Shown: positions 24,167 to 33,798, counted from the stretch's first letter. The stretch is 64,000 nucleotides of DNA from Polaribacter dokdonensis (GCF_024362345.1 NZ_CP101505.1:2997501-3061500); one strand, 5' to 3'. The notes: a model not told the origin generated them from the sequence alone. A program made the numbers and translations.

Positions 24167-25015
24167 TTACATTGCTCCCCATTCTTTTAAAGAAGCTTTA
24201 TTCATTTTTACATAACCAGCATTCCCTGCTTCTTCAGCATACTTTAAAGACATTTTTGCAGCAGCAATTGCGCTTTTCGTTTTACCAGCTTTAGCATGAA
24301 TTAATGATTGCTGACGTAAATACCAAAAACGAGGTTTTGCTGATGTCATTTCTACAGCTTTATCAATCCATTCTTGAGCTTGATTAATATCTTTATCTGA
24401 TTGTAAATAATATACAGCAGCTGCGTACATATCGTTTGCAGAAGGCCCAGCCATTATTTTTGCAATGCTATTAGAAACCATCTTATCTGTAGGAACCTCA
24501 AACTTAAAAGGTACATAAACGTTTTCCCACATAATTCCTAAAACCGCAGAATTATTAGTTAAATCATCAAAAGTAATGGTGAATGTTTCTATATTCATAG
24601 GCATTTCAATAGGAGTAACTCTTACTTTAACAGCTACTTTGCTTTCATCCCATTTTGCAGGATTTCCCCAATTTGTAGCATCAGAATATAACATTACATC
24701 CCAAGAGTTTTCACCAGGAATTGTATATAAAGCATAAGTTCCTTTTTTAACCATATTTCCATCAACCATAAAGTCTGTAGAAAAAGTTAGTTTGGTATTA
24801 GCATTGGCACCAGTTCTCCAAACTTTTCCATAATCTTCTAAGCCTCCAAATATTTTTCTTCCTTTCATACTTGGTCTAGAATACTCAACAGTAACGTCTG
24901 TTAAGCCTACTTTTTGCTCAGTTTTCTGAAATGGACTTGGAGCAGGAGTTTCAATTTGCGCATTTATAGCCATTGTCATAGCAGCTACAAATAAAGTCAA
25001 TATAATTTTTCTCAT
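24167..25015 (-). CDS. DUF2911-domain secreted protein
   Basis: 282 residues: signal peptide ending ..MAINAQ (about 20), then the DUF2911 domain (about 25-170), recognised by VTVEYSRPSMKGRKIFG, YGKVWRTGANANTKLTFS, GTYALYTIPG and WDVMLYSD. The C-terminal part (about 190-282) is helical and TPR-like (NQAQEWIDKAVEMT, SAIAAAKMSLKYAEEAG). Function unknown; common in Bacteroidota periplasm. A TAATTTTG -7 box precedes it (25043-25050). Confidence 0.9.
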   Translation of the reverse strand: MRKIILTLFVAAMTMAINAQIETPAPSPFQKTEQKVGLTDVTVEYSRPSMKGRKIFGGLEDYGKVWRTGANANTKLTFSTDFMVDGNMVKKGTYALYTIPGENSWDVMLYSDATNWGNPAKWDESKVAVKVRVTPIEMPMNIETFTITFDDLTNNSAVLGIMWENVYVPFKFEVPTDKMVSNSIAKIMAGPSANDMYAAAVYYLQSDKDINQAQEWIDKAVEMTSAKPRFWYLRQQSLIHAKAGKTKSAIAAAKMSLKYAEEAGNAGYVKMNKASLKEWGAM

Positions 25016-25042
25016 AATAAATTTGAATTGTTTTTATGCTTT

Positions 25043-25050
25043 CAAAATTA
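25043..25050 (-). promoter_or_regulatory. -7 element for the DUF2911 gene
   Basis: TAATTTTG on the minus strand, 28 bases before the ATG; no TTG at the standard distance. Confidence 0.5.
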
Positions 25051-25097
25051 CGATTTCAAAAAACGCTTAATGTTAACAAAACCTTAAAAGAGCATTG

Positions 25098-25105
25098 TAT
25101 CTTTG
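25098..25105 (+). promoter_or_regulatory. -7 element for the NAD-binding protein gene
   Basis: TATCTTTG, an exact TAnnTTTG, 21 bases before the ATG at 25127. It supports that start; no clear TTG upstream. Confidence 0.5.
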
Positions 25106-25126
25106 CAGATAATAGATTTAATATCA

Positions 25127-25888
25127 ATGAGAAATATAAGTATTTTAGGATGTGGCTGGTTGGGTAAACCTTTAGCTGTTTCTTTTTTAGAAGATGGTTT
25201 TTCTGTAAAAGGTTCTACAACTTCAGAAGATAAAATAGATGGTTTAGAGCAACTAAATATAGAGGCTCATTTGATGAATATATCAGAAAATGAAGAGTTC
25301 GATTTGTTTTTAGCATCAGATATTTTAATAGTAGCCATTACTTCTAAAGATATTGATGGTTTTGAAAATTTAATTTCTCAGATCAATAATTCATCAATTC
25401 AAAAAGTGATTTTTATCAGCTCAACTTCTGTTTATGGCAGACATAACAGAGTAATGACAGAAGAAGATGAAACTTTGGAAACACCATTAACAGAGATAGA
25501 GAGTTTGTTTTTGCAAAGTGATTTCTTTGAAACTACCATCATTCGTTTTGCAGGTTTATTTGGTGGTGATAGGCATCCATCAAACTGGTTTAAAGGAGGT
25601 AGAAAAATTCCTCAACCAAAAGGATTTGTAAACATGATTCACAGAGAAGATTGTATTGAAATTATTCACGAAATCATTCATCAAAATGTCTGGAATCAGA
25701 TTTTTAATGCTTGTGCAGATCATCATCCAACAAGAAGAGAATTTTATACGTTGGCGAAATTGAGTAAAGGTTTTGAAGTGCCAGCATTCGAAAATAATGA
25801 AAATTACGAGTGGAAAATTATCTCTTCAAAAAAAATACAAGAAACCTTAAATTATGAATTTATTCATAATGATTTATTAGCCATCTAA
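25127..25888 (+). CDS. NAD(P)-binding epimerase-like protein
   Basis: 253 residues, Rossmann fold: NISILGCGWLGKPLA (dinucleotide loop G-x-G-x-x-G, 7-12), ISSTSVYGRHN (Ser and Tyr of the extended-SDR active site, Y with no nearby canonical K) and IIRFAGLFGGDRHP. It resembles YeeD/YbjT-like nucleoside-diphosphate-sugar epimerase relatives (SDR extended, atypical). Substrate unknown. ATG 25127 was chosen because the -7 box ends at 25105. It converges on gldG with a 4-base overlap. Confidence 0.85.
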   Translation: MRNISILGCGWLGKPLAVSFLEDGFSVKGSTTSEDKIDGLEQLNIEAHLMNISENEEFDLFLASDILIVAITSKDIDGFENLISQINNSSIQKVIFISSTSVYGRHNRVMTEEDETLETPLTEIESLFLQSDFFETTIIRFAGLFGGDRHPSNWFKGGRKIPQPKGFVNMIHREDCIEIIHEIIHQNVWNQIFNACADHHPTRREFYTLAKLSKGFEVPAFENNENYEWKIISSKKIQETLNYEFIHNDLLAI

Positions 25889-27525
25889 GCGTATTTCCTT
25901 TTACGTAAATAGTTAAACACTACACCAAAAACAGCTAAAATTACCAAAGGTAAAACTATGTTTAAGAATTGCCAATAAGTTCTTTCTTTATAGGCTTTTT
26001 GCTTATCTAAAGTATTTATTTTTAAGGTTTTATTTCTTAGATTGATTAAGCCAGAATCGTCTAATAAATAATCTACAGCATTCATTAAGAAGTCTTTATT
26101 TCCAAATTCTTGATTTGTCCATTTATCTCTAGATAAATCTGTAGGTTGCCCTTTTAAAATTTGATTTTTTGCAATATCACCATCAGAAATTACAATCATT
26201 TTATTGTTAGCAGTAGACCCTTGAAATAGATTGGTTTTAAAGGGTTTTACTCTATTTTTATAGGCTGATTTAAAATTACCCTCTAATAAAACTGCAAATA
26301 ATTGATTACCTGCTGCATAATCTTCTTCCTTAGGTTCTTCAGCAATAGATTGTAATTCAATTATTGATGGTGTACCCACTTTTCTGGTTAATGGAGAACT
26401 TACTAAAAGTGGTATTTTTTTAATATCATTTTTTAAAGTGTCTATTTGATTTGCAAATTGCAAACGCACATTACCTACGTTTTTAGTTATAGGATGATAA
26501 GGATTGCCTGAAACTAAAGGATGATAAAACCAATCTAAATTTTGATACTGAGTTTGGTTGCCAACATTTCCAGTAGCCAATGCAATTTGTGCAGCATATA
26601 AATCTTTAACTAAAGTTGAATTTATTCTTACTCCATAAGAAAATAATAAATCTGTTAAATTTAAATCTCTTGGGTAAGCCAACATTTTACCTGTGGCTAA
26701 CAAGCTGTCTTGATCTGCTTGTACATTATCTAACATCCAAAGAGTTTTACCACCATTTGTAATGTATTGGTCTAATGTGAATTTTTCTGCTTCTGTAAAT
26801 TTTTGTGTTGGTTTTGTAATTATAGCTAAATCTATAGAAATTAAATCTTGTAAAGTTTGCTGAGGGTTTGAAGCCACAGAATCTAAAGGAAACTTTGTTA
26901 ATCTGTATTTTTTAGAAACTTCACTCAAAAAACTATATTGATAAATGTCTTGCAATTGTCCATTTCCTGTAAGCAGCACTACATTTTTTTGTTTTTCTTT
27001 TAATATGCTATTTGTAGCAGATAAAAAACTGTATTCTAAATTTTCAATGGCTTTTTGCAGTTGCTCTTCTTGGCTAGCAACAATGACTGTTGGTAAAAGT
27101 GAAACAACCTTAGTTTTATTGTCAAAATTAAGTTCTGCCCAAGGAAAAATAATTGCTTCAGATAATTTACCATCTTCTTCTACAGTAAGTTGACTAGGCA
27201 TCATGCCTTTTTTAATTAAGGTTTCTCTTTGATAATCAGGATTTTCGAAATGAATTTTAATCTGACTATTTTCTGCAGCCAATTCTTCTAAAAACTGTCT
27301 GGTTTCTATCTGTAATCTTTTAAATTCTGATGGAAAATCGCCTTCTAAATAAACAGTGATAAAAAGTGGTTCTTTTACCTCTGATAAGATTGCTTTTGTG
27401 GTTTCTGAAAGTGTATATCTTTTATCCGCTGTTAAATCGAATCTTTTATAAAAAGATTGATTTGCCACATTTAAAATGATTAAACCAAGGAATAAAACAG
27501 CTATATATTTTATGTTCTTATTCAT
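25885..27525 (-). CDS. gldG: Gliding-motility ABC transporter substrate-binding protein GldG
   Basis: 546-residue protein of the GldG family: an N-terminal membrane helix (about 7-24), the ABC-type uncharacterised transport domain (about 40-300, FDLTADKRYTLSETTKAILSEVKEPLFITVYLEGDFP), and a C-terminal helix (about 518-538) followed by a basic end. With GldF and the ATPase GldA it forms an ABC transporter needed for gliding in Flavobacterium johnsoniae; some gliding species lack it, so its exact role is debated. It overlaps gldF by 8 bases. Confidence 0.95.
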   Translation of the reverse strand: MNKNIKYIAVLFLGLIILNVANQSFYKRFDLTADKRYTLSETTKAILSEVKEPLFITVYLEGDFPSEFKRLQIETRQFLEELAAENSQIKIHFENPDYQRETLIKKGMMPSQLTVEEDGKLSEAIIFPWAELNFDNKTKVVSLLPTVIVASQEEQLQKAIENLEYSFLSATNSILKEKQKNVVLLTGNGQLQDIYQYSFLSEVSKKYRLTKFPLDSVASNPQQTLQDLISIDLAIITKPTQKFTEAEKFTLDQYITNGGKTLWMLDNVQADQDSLLATGKMLAYPRDLNLTDLLFSYGVRINSTLVKDLYAAQIALATGNVGNQTQYQNLDWFYHPLVSGNPYHPITKNVGNVRLQFANQIDTLKNDIKKIPLLVSSPLTRKVGTPSIIELQSIAEEPKEEDYAAGNQLFAVLLEGNFKSAYKNRVKPFKTNLFQGSTANNKMIVISDGDIAKNQILKGQPTDLSRDKWTNQEFGNKDFLMNAVDYLLDDSGLINLRNKTLKINTLDKQKAYKERTYWQFLNIVLPLVILAVFGVVFNYLRKRKYA

Positions 27526-28237
27526 TTTCTAAACGTGTTTTAGTAATGAATAAAAAGAAAAATGTAATACTTAAAAAGTAAACAATATCTCTAGTGTCAA
27601 TAACTCCTCTAGATATACTTTTAAAATGTTCGTTAATGCCCAATTGTTGAATTGCAAAACTGTTGCTATTAAAAGATGATGCAATAGCATCAAAACCATA
27701 GAAAAGAATAAAAGTGATAAATACACTTAAGATAAAAGCAACAATTTGATTTTTAGATAATGTTGATGTAAACAAACCAACAGCTGTATAAGTAGATGCT
27801 AAAAACAGCAAGCCTAAATAAGAGCCAATGGTACTTCCAAAATCAATATTACCTAAAGGATTCCCTAATTGATAAACTGTATAGACATATATAAAGGTTG
27901 GTATAATTGCTATAATAATTAATAAAAGAGATGCTAAAAATTTACCAAATATAATTTGCCAATTAGAAACAGGGTTGGTTTTTAAAAGCTCTATTGTTCC
28001 AGTATTATATTCATCTGCAAAACTTTTCATTGTAATTGCAGGTATTAGAAATAAAAATACCCAAGGAGCTAAATAAAAAAACGGAGTTACATCTGCAAAA
28101 CCAGCATTTAAAATATTAAAGTCATCATTAAAAATGAACAAGAATAAACCATTGATTAACAAGAAAACTCCAATTACTAAATACGCAATTGGGCTTGCAA
28201 AAAATGAAGTAAATTCCTTCTTTAGAATTGGGTACAT
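27518..28237 (-). CDS. gldF: Gliding-motility ABC transporter permease GldF
   Basis: 239-residue inner-membrane ABC-2 type permease with six hydrophobic segments. The start MYPILKKEFTSFFASPIAYL is the family's typical opening, and KSFADEYNTGTIELLKTNPVSNWQIIFGKFLA is the conserved loop. It is translationally coupled to gldG (8-base overlap) and shares one base with the stop of the acetyltransferase gene upstream. gldA, the ATPase, is not in this window. Confidence 0.95.
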   Translation of the reverse strand: MYPILKKEFTSFFASPIAYLVIGVFLLINGLFLFIFNDDFNILNAGFADVTPFFYLAPWVFLFLIPAITMKSFADEYNTGTIELLKTNPVSNWQIIFGKFLASLLLIIIAIIPTFIYVYTVYQLGNPLGNIDFGSTIGSYLGLLFLASTYTAVGLFTSTLSKNQIVAFILSVFITFILFYGFDAIASSFNSNSFAIQQLGINEHFKSISRGVIDTRDIVYFLSITFFFLFITKTRLENE

Positions 28238-28761
28238 TAATTGATATCTAATTTATAAATACGATTAAAATCGTAAGTTTTACATCTTCTTTCTGGTTGA
28301 AATACAAAGTTTAGCTTCTCTAATAACGCTATTGAAGCTAAATTATTTTTATGTGTAAATGCTTCAAGTGTTTTTAATTTCATTGATTTTTCTGCGAATG
28401 CTATTACTATTTCTAAAACTTCTGTCATTAAACCTTGCTGATGATATTCAGGCTTTAGTTTGTAACCAATTTCAGTATAATTTAAATCCAAATTAATGTT
28501 GTGAAAAACTACACTGCCAATAACTTTCTGATTAAATTCAATAAGCCAAAATATTCTTTTTTTTACTTGAAAAAGCGCTTTACATGTTTCAATAAAATTT
28601 TTTGCTTCTTTGGTGCTTTCTATTCTTTTTGTGCCTACAAATTTATTAATTTCTTGGCTAGAACGTAATTCAAAAACGGATTTTATATCTTTTAAATTTG
28701 CTTCTCTAATAACTAGTCTTTCTGTATGTAATGTTGGTATTTCTAGAAAATTATAATTCAT
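28237..28761 (-). CDS. RimJ/RimL-type GNAT acetyltransferase
   Basis: 174-residue acetyltransferase of the ribosomal-protein N-acetyltransferase type (Acetyltransf_3): PTLHTERLVIREANLKDIKSVFE at the start, IGYKLKPEYHQQGLMTEVL (acetyl-CoA loop) and THKNNLASIALLEKLNF. The acceptor is not known. It is joined to gldF by a one-base stop/start overlap (TAATG), a tight operon arrangement. Confidence 0.88.
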   Translation of the reverse strand: MNYNFLEIPTLHTERLVIREANLKDIKSVFELRSSQEINKFVGTKRIESTKEAKNFIETCKALFQVKKRIFWLIEFNQKVIGSVVFHNINLDLNYTEIGYKLKPEYHQQGLMTEVLEIVIAFAEKSMKLKTLEAFTHKNNLASIALLEKLNFVFQPERRCKTYDFNRIYKLDIN

Positions 28762-28778
28762 TTACATTGAATTTAATT

Positions 28779-29075
28779 CTAAGTAAGACTTACCATTTTA
28801 TTAACACTCCAGGCTTCAGGTTTATCGTTAAAATATCCCTTAGTTTGTTGCCAAGTTGCTTTAAAAAAATCTGAATTTCTATAACGTTCTAAATCACTTT
28901 CGTCTTTCCAATAAGAATATGTAAAAAAGACTTCTGGATTGTTTTTATCTTGATACAACTCTAATAACTCACATCCTTCAGAAGCTCTTATCTTCAGTTT
29001 CTTTTCTTCGAACATTGCTTGAAATTCAGCAATATATTTAGAGTGCAAACTCATTTTTACAATTCGTACAAACAT
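28779..29075 (-). CDS. Antibiotic-biosynthesis monooxygenase-like (ABM) protein
   Basis: 98-residue ferredoxin-like ABM-domain protein: FVRIVKMSLHSKYIAEFQAMFEE, GCELLELYQDKNNPEVFFTYSYWKDESDLERYRNSDFF. Such small dimeric proteins act as quinol monooxygenases or simply bind aromatic ligands. Follows the SAM hydrolase gene by 2 bases and precedes the acetyltransferase by 17. Confidence 0.88.
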   Translation of the reverse strand: MFVRIVKMSLHSKYIAEFQAMFEEKKLKIRASEGCELLELYQDKNNPEVFFTYSYWKDESDLERYRNSDFFKATWQQTKGYFNDKPEAWSVNKMVSLT

Positions 29076-29077
29076 AG

Positions 29078-29938
29078 TTAAGTTAATGGTGTGAATTCTG
29101 GTTTAGATTCTGTAAAGAACTCAATAATTATTGGGTCTCTATAGGCTAACCCTAATAATGTGCAAGCACCTCCAACAGTATTTAGGTTGCTTTTATAAAT
29201 TGCAATTTCTAAAAATCCTGCTGAATTAAAAATGGTTAATTTATTACCATCAAATTGGCTAGAATTATTGGAATTATTGCCAGTAATTTCATTATACCTG
29301 CTATATATTTTATCGAAAGAATACCTAGAAGCGTTAATCTTAAAGGCTCTTCCTTTACCAACATCATTAAACATTTTCTTACTAATATTGGTAATTACAT
29401 TTCCATAATTGTCAATATATAAAACCCCTCCAATAATTTGTGTTTGGGCCTGATTTACTTTTGGTTGAATTTCAATTAACTTCTTGTACTCTTTAATTTC
29501 TCTACCAATTACTGTTAAATTACCACCTCTAGCAATAAAACAAGCCACTTTTACAAAAACATCTAATACAGGAAAACTACTTTCAATACGATCATGAATA
29601 TTGATTTCTACAATTTTGGTAGGCTGAATTTCTGAAGCTATCATCGAAATAATTCCATTATCTGGACAAACAAAGTAATGATTGTCTAATTCAATAGCTA
29701 TGTGTTTGTTATCTGCACTTAACTCAGAATCAACACCAACAATATGTATGGTTCCTTCAGGAAAACTCTTATACGAGTTTTTTAAAATATAGGCAGTTTC
29801 AGTAATATTAAAAGGAGAAATTTCATGAGTAATATCTACAATTCTAGCCTCAGCTAATTCTGTATAAATTGCTCCTTTTACAGCACCTACAAAGTGGTCT
29901 TTAGTTCCAAAATCTGTTGTTAATGTTATAAAAGACAT
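29078..29938 (-). CDS. SAM hydroxide adenosyltransferase (SAM hydrolase, DUF62)
   Basis: 286-residue enzyme of the SAM hydrolase/halogenase family (PF01887): SFITLTTDFGTKDHFVGAVKGAI at the N-terminus, VDITHEISPFNI, and ..VDSELSADNKHIAIE..YFVCPDNGIISMI. Family members cleave S-adenosylmethionine to adenosine and methionine. Found beside gldF/gldG in many flavobacteria. First gene of the run; a TAGATTTG element lies upstream (29987-29994). Confidence 0.93.
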   Translation of the reverse strand: MSFITLTTDFGTKDHFVGAVKGAIYTELAEARIVDITHEISPFNITETAYILKNSYKSFPEGTIHIVGVDSELSADNKHIAIELDNHYFVCPDNGIISMIASEIQPTKIVEINIHDRIESSFPVLDVFVKVACFIARGGNLTVIGREIKEYKKLIEIQPKVNQAQTQIIGGVLYIDNYGNVITNISKKMFNDVGKGRAFKINASRYSFDKIYSRYNEITGNNSNNSSQFDGNKLTIFNSAGFLEIAIYKSNLNTVGGACTLLGLAYRDPIIIEFFTESKPEFTPLT

Positions 29939-29986
29939 TAATTATAGGTGTTAATTAAATGTGTAAAAGTTGTTAATTACTTAACG

Positions 29987-29994
29987 CAAATCTA
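29987..29994 (-). promoter_or_regulatory. -7 element for the SAM hydrolase-gldFG run
   Basis: TAGATTTG on the minus strand, exact TAnnTTTG, 48 bases before the ATG. No TTG at the expected -33 position. Confidence 0.5.
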
Positions 29995-30065
29995 ATGAAT
30001 TTAGTACTTTTAATTACTACATTTAGTTTAATAATTCTTACTAACACACTAATAAATCTAATCAT

Positions 30066-31019
30066 TTGAACGAACGCATTATAGAGTTAACAGAAATAGA
30101 TCCTAAAGATTTTTTTGGAACACAAAATAGTACAGTAGAACAATTAAAAAGATATTTTCCAAAAATTAAAATTGTTGCAAGAGGCGCAAAATTAAAAATA
30201 TATGGAGAATCAGATATTTTAGATGAATTCGAAATTCGTTTTGAACGATTGGTAAAGTATTTTAACAGATATAATAAGTTAGATGAAAATAGTATAGAAC
30301 GTATTTTAACGTCTACAGGAAATGAAGAAAAAACAACTGCAGCTAAAAATAGTAAAGATGTTTTAGTGCATGGTGTAAATGGTAAATTGATAAAAGCCCA
30401 AACACAAAATCAACGTAAAATGGTTTCGTTGATGGAAAAAAATGACATGCTATTTGCAGTAGGTCCTGCAGGTACAGGAAAAACGTATACAGCAGTTGCT
30501 TTAGCTGTTAAGGCTTTGAAAGAGAAGGAGGTGCGTAGAATTATTTTAACAAGGCCAGCAGTTGAGTCTGGAGAAAATTTAGGCTTTTTACCTGGAGATT
30601 TAAAAGAGAAATTAGATCCATACATGCAACCTTTATATGATGGATTAAGAGATATGATTCCTCATGAAAAACTAGAGTCTCATTTAGAAAAAGGAATCAT
30701 TCAAATAGCACCTTTAGCATTTATGAGAGGTAGAACCTTAGATAATGCTTTTGTAATTTTAGATGAAGCTCAAAATACAACTCATAGCCAAATGAAAATG
30801 TTTTTAACAAGAATGGGTAAGAGTGCTAAATTTATTATTACAGGAGATCCAGGTCAAATAGATTTACCTAGAAAACAAGTTTCTGGTTTAAAAGAATCGT
30901 TGTTAGCCTTAAAAGATATAGATGGTATTGCACATGTATATTTAGACGATAAAGATGTAGTAAGACACAGACTTGTAAAACGTATTATAAAAGCTTACAA
31001 AAGTATAGAAACAGAATAA
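30066..31019 (+). CDS. PhoH-family ATPase
   Basis: 317-residue cytoplasmic PhoH/YbeZ-like protein, linked in other bacteria to RNA and ribosome metabolism. N-terminal KH-like region (about 1-95), then P-loop domain: Walker A FAVGPAGTGKTYTA (about 133-146), RPAVESGENLGFLPGDLKEKLDPYMQPLYD (family block) and Walker B FVILDEAQNTT. The start codon is TTG (30066-30068): no ATG exists before residue 46, and the N-terminus MNERIIELTEIDP matches the family. Divergent from the SAM hydrolase run. Confidence 0.94.
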   Translation: MNERIIELTEIDPKDFFGTQNSTVEQLKRYFPKIKIVARGAKLKIYGESDILDEFEIRFERLVKYFNRYNKLDENSIERILTSTGNEEKTTAAKNSKDVLVHGVNGKLIKAQTQNQRKMVSLMEKNDMLFAVGPAGTGKTYTAVALAVKALKEKEVRRIILTRPAVESGENLGFLPGDLKEKLDPYMQPLYDGLRDMIPHEKLESHLEKGIIQIAPLAFMRGRTLDNAFVILDEAQNTTHSQMKMFLTRMGKSAKFIITGDPGQIDLPRKQVSGLKESLLALKDIDGIAHVYLDDKDVVRHRLVKRIIKAYKSIETE

Positions 31020-31176
31020 AGTAGAGTTTTAATCTTCATGAAATTTGTTTAGATCTTTTTATTTATCTTAGAGATAAGAAGTAAGGAAGAATCACTAAAA
31101 TCGACTCTTATTTTTTAACGGTATAATTTTTGATTCAATTCAGAGATAGTTTATTTTTACTATTAGTTAATTTTGT

Positions 31177-33780
31177 ATGAGGTTATTAGCATTCTTTTTG
31201 CTTTTATTTTCTACACTTGCTTATGCACAGTGTCCACCTGCAGGTCAAGATCATTTTCTTTCTTCTCAAGAAAAGGTAGATGCTTTTGTTGCTGCTTATA
31301 GTGGCTGTCAAAGAATTGAGGGTAATATAGATATTGTTCAAGGATTAGTTGGCACTGCAGATACAGGTGAAGATCCAACACCGATAACTGATATTACAGG
31401 ACTGTATTTCTTAAAAGTAATTAATGGCGATTTTCGTATTTCTGTAGATATTGCAGAACTAGATGGTTTTAATAACCTTACAGATGTAAATGGTCATTTT
31501 GTAATTACAAGTTCCAATTCTCTTACAAAAATTAGTGGCTTTAATAATTTAGTAAATGCAAAAAGTGTAACTATTGCTCTAAACCCTATTTTAACAGAAG
31601 TTGGTGGTTTTAGTAAATTAAATCGTGTTTTCGAAAGCTTAGAAATTGGTAACAGTCCAGGAATTCAAACCATTACTGGGTTTGAGAATTTGCAACTAAT
31701 TGGTGGTGAACTAAATATTAGTAAAAACCCTGTGCTTACAAGTATGCCTTCTTTTAATAAAGTAGAAACTATTGGAGAAGACTTAAACCTAACCTTAAAC
31801 CCTGTTTTAGAGGAAGCAATTGGTTTCGAAAAATTAGTATCTATTGGAAATGATTTAAATATCGAAAATGTAAAAATTATTAGAGGATTTGAACAACTTA
31901 GAACCATAGATCGTTTTTTCGATATTCGAGGTGAAGGAGTAGAAGAGGTGCCCAATTTTCCTTTGTTGGAAACAGTTGGTGCTGCTTTTAGAATAGAAAA
32001 TACAAGCGTAAGAAATATAGAAGGTTATAATTCTTTAAAAAGAGTTGGTGAACAATATTTTTTAGAAGATTGGTTCATTGTTAGTAATAACAGACTATTA
32101 AGTTCAGTAATTGGTTTTGGTCAATTTGAGAAAGTAGAAGGTAATGTAGAAGTTCAGAATAACCCACTATTGAGTGATTGTTCTTGGCTTTGTAATATTA
32201 TCAATAATGGAGAAATTACAGGCTCATTAATCATTCAAGATAATATAGGCGATTGTATCTCTGCAATTGCAGTAATTCTTATCTGTGATATTGATTTTGA
32301 TGATGATACCATTGCAAATGTGGTAGATTTAGATGATGATAATGATGGTATTTTAGATACTTTAGAAGGTAATGGAACTAGAGATACAGATAACGATGGT
32401 TATCCAGATTCAATGGATTTAGATAGTGATAATGATGGTTGTTTTGATGTATTAGAATCTGGTTTCGAAGACCCAAATGATGATGGAGTTTTAGGTGATT
32501 TACCAGATGAAGTTGATTTTAATGGTCTAATCATTAATGAAATTACAGGCTATACAGATCCTGCAGATAGAAATAGCAATAGTTTATACGATTTTCAAGA
32601 ACTGAACATTCCTAATCCAGGTAAGAATAATATAATAGAACTCTGTAAGAATTCTAATAATATAGATTTATTTGATGTGCTGTTGGGAACTCCAGATCCA
32701 GGAGGAACTTGGTCACCAGCTTTAAACTCAGGTTCAGGAGTTTTCAATGTATTAGAAGATGCAGAAGGTATCTACACATATACACATTCAGATCCAATAT
32801 GTGGAGATTTAAGTGCAGAAGTAAAAGTTATATTCTCATCAGATTTAAACCCTGGTGTTAATACAGAAGTTGTAATTTGCGATGATTTAGTAGAGATTGA
32901 TTTATTTAGAGCTTTAAAAGGTAATCCTACTCCAAATGGATTTTGGTCTCCTGAATTGGCAAGTGGTACTAATATTTATAACAAAAATCTCGATTTAGAA
33001 TCTGAATATAATTACGTACTTATAGATAGAGATTGTGGTACATTACAGGCCACAGTTTCTCTTGTAAAATCAGTAGAACCAAATAGTGGTGCTAATGGAG
33101 AGTTACAGATTTGTGAATTTGCAGATACTGTAAACTTATTCGATTATTTAGAAGGAGAACCAGATGAAGGAGGTATTTGGAGTCCATCTCTACCTGATGG
33201 AATTTTTAATCCTAGTCAAAATGCTTCTGGTGTTTATTCTTATACCATTGATAATGGTGTTTGTGGTAGAGCAACATCAACTGTAAATGTAGAGGTTGTA
33301 AGAAATTCTGAATTAAATAACGTTAGAATTCAAGTAAATGATTTTTCATCTACTAATAATTCAATAGAAGTTTTTGTTTTTTCTAAAAGAGCATATGAAT
33401 ATTCTTTAGATGGTTTAAATTATCAGCTAGACCCTGTTTTTAATGATGTTGATGGAGGTTTACAAACCGTTTACGTAAGAGGTATAGATGGTTGTGAGTT
33501 TTATAGTGAAGAAGTTTTTGTAAGAACCTACCCATCATTTTTTACACCTAATAATGATGGTGAGAATGACTTTTGGAGATTAAAAGATTTTCCAGACGTT
33601 AAATATACAATTCATATTTATTCCAGATTTGGTAGGCTTATTAAATCTTTAAGCAGCACTACAGGTTTTTGGGATGGTAAAGAAAATGGAAAAGAAATTC
33701 AATCTTCAGATTATTGGTTTAAAGTTGTTACAGAAACAGGAGAAGTATTACATGGTAATTTTTCTTTATTAAGAAAATGA
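31177..33780 (+). CDS. Surface protein with receptor-L-like repeats, Ca-binding repeats and a T9SS type B sorting domain
   Basis: 867-residue exported protein. Signal peptide MRLLAFFLLLFSTLAYAQ (18). Residues about 50-370 are leucine-rich beta-helix repeats of the receptor L-domain type (ISGFNNL.., TGFENL.., IIRGFEQL..). About 375-430 is acidic, with D-x-D-x-D-G calcium loops (DLDDDNDGILD, DTDNDGYPDSMDLDSDNDGC) of the thrombospondin type 3 kind. About 490-710 holds three related blocks with GTWSPAL/GFWSPEL/GIWSPSL. The end (about 785-867) is a T9SS type B (CHU_C) domain: FFTPNNDGENDFW and TGFWDGKENGKEI. Probably an adhesin or surface scaffold; the ligand is unknown. Confidence 0.93.
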   Translation: MRLLAFFLLLFSTLAYAQCPPAGQDHFLSSQEKVDAFVAAYSGCQRIEGNIDIVQGLVGTADTGEDPTPITDITGLYFLKVINGDFRISVDIAELDGFNNLTDVNGHFVITSSNSLTKISGFNNLVNAKSVTIALNPILTEVGGFSKLNRVFESLEIGNSPGIQTITGFENLQLIGGELNISKNPVLTSMPSFNKVETIGEDLNLTLNPVLEEAIGFEKLVSIGNDLNIENVKIIRGFEQLRTIDRFFDIRGEGVEEVPNFPLLETVGAAFRIENTSVRNIEGYNSLKRVGEQYFLEDWFIVSNNRLLSSVIGFGQFEKVEGNVEVQNNPLLSDCSWLCNIINNGEITGSLIIQDNIGDCISAIAVILICDIDFDDDTIANVVDLDDDNDGILDTLEGNGTRDTDNDGYPDSMDLDSDNDGCFDVLESGFEDPNDDGVLGDLPDEVDFNGLIINEITGYTDPADRNSNSLYDFQELNIPNPGKNNIIELCKNSNNIDLFDVLLGTPDPGGTWSPALNSGSGVFNVLEDAEGIYTYTHSDPICGDLSAEVKVIFSSDLNPGVNTEVVICDDLVEIDLFRALKGNPTPNGFWSPELASGTNIYNKNLDLESEYNYVLIDRDCGTLQATVSLVKSVEPNSGANGELQICEFADTVNLFDYLEGEPDEGGIWSPSLPDGIFNPSQNASGVYSYTIDNGVCGRATSTVNVEVVRNSELNNVRIQVNDFSSTNNSIEVFVFSKRAYEYSLDGLNYQLDPVFNDVDGGLQTVYVRGIDGCEFYSEEVFVRTYPSFFTPNNDGENDFWRLKDFPDVKYTIHIYSRFGRLIKSLSSTTGFWDGKENGKEIQSSDYWFKVVTETGEVLHGNFSLLRK

Positions 33781-33798
33781 TATCCTAAAAATTAAACT

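Noticed and set aside
31168..31175. TAATTTTG as the promoter of the type B T9SS protein
   Set aside because: The box ends one base before the ATG, so transcription would begin inside the gene; the signal peptide argues against moving the start.
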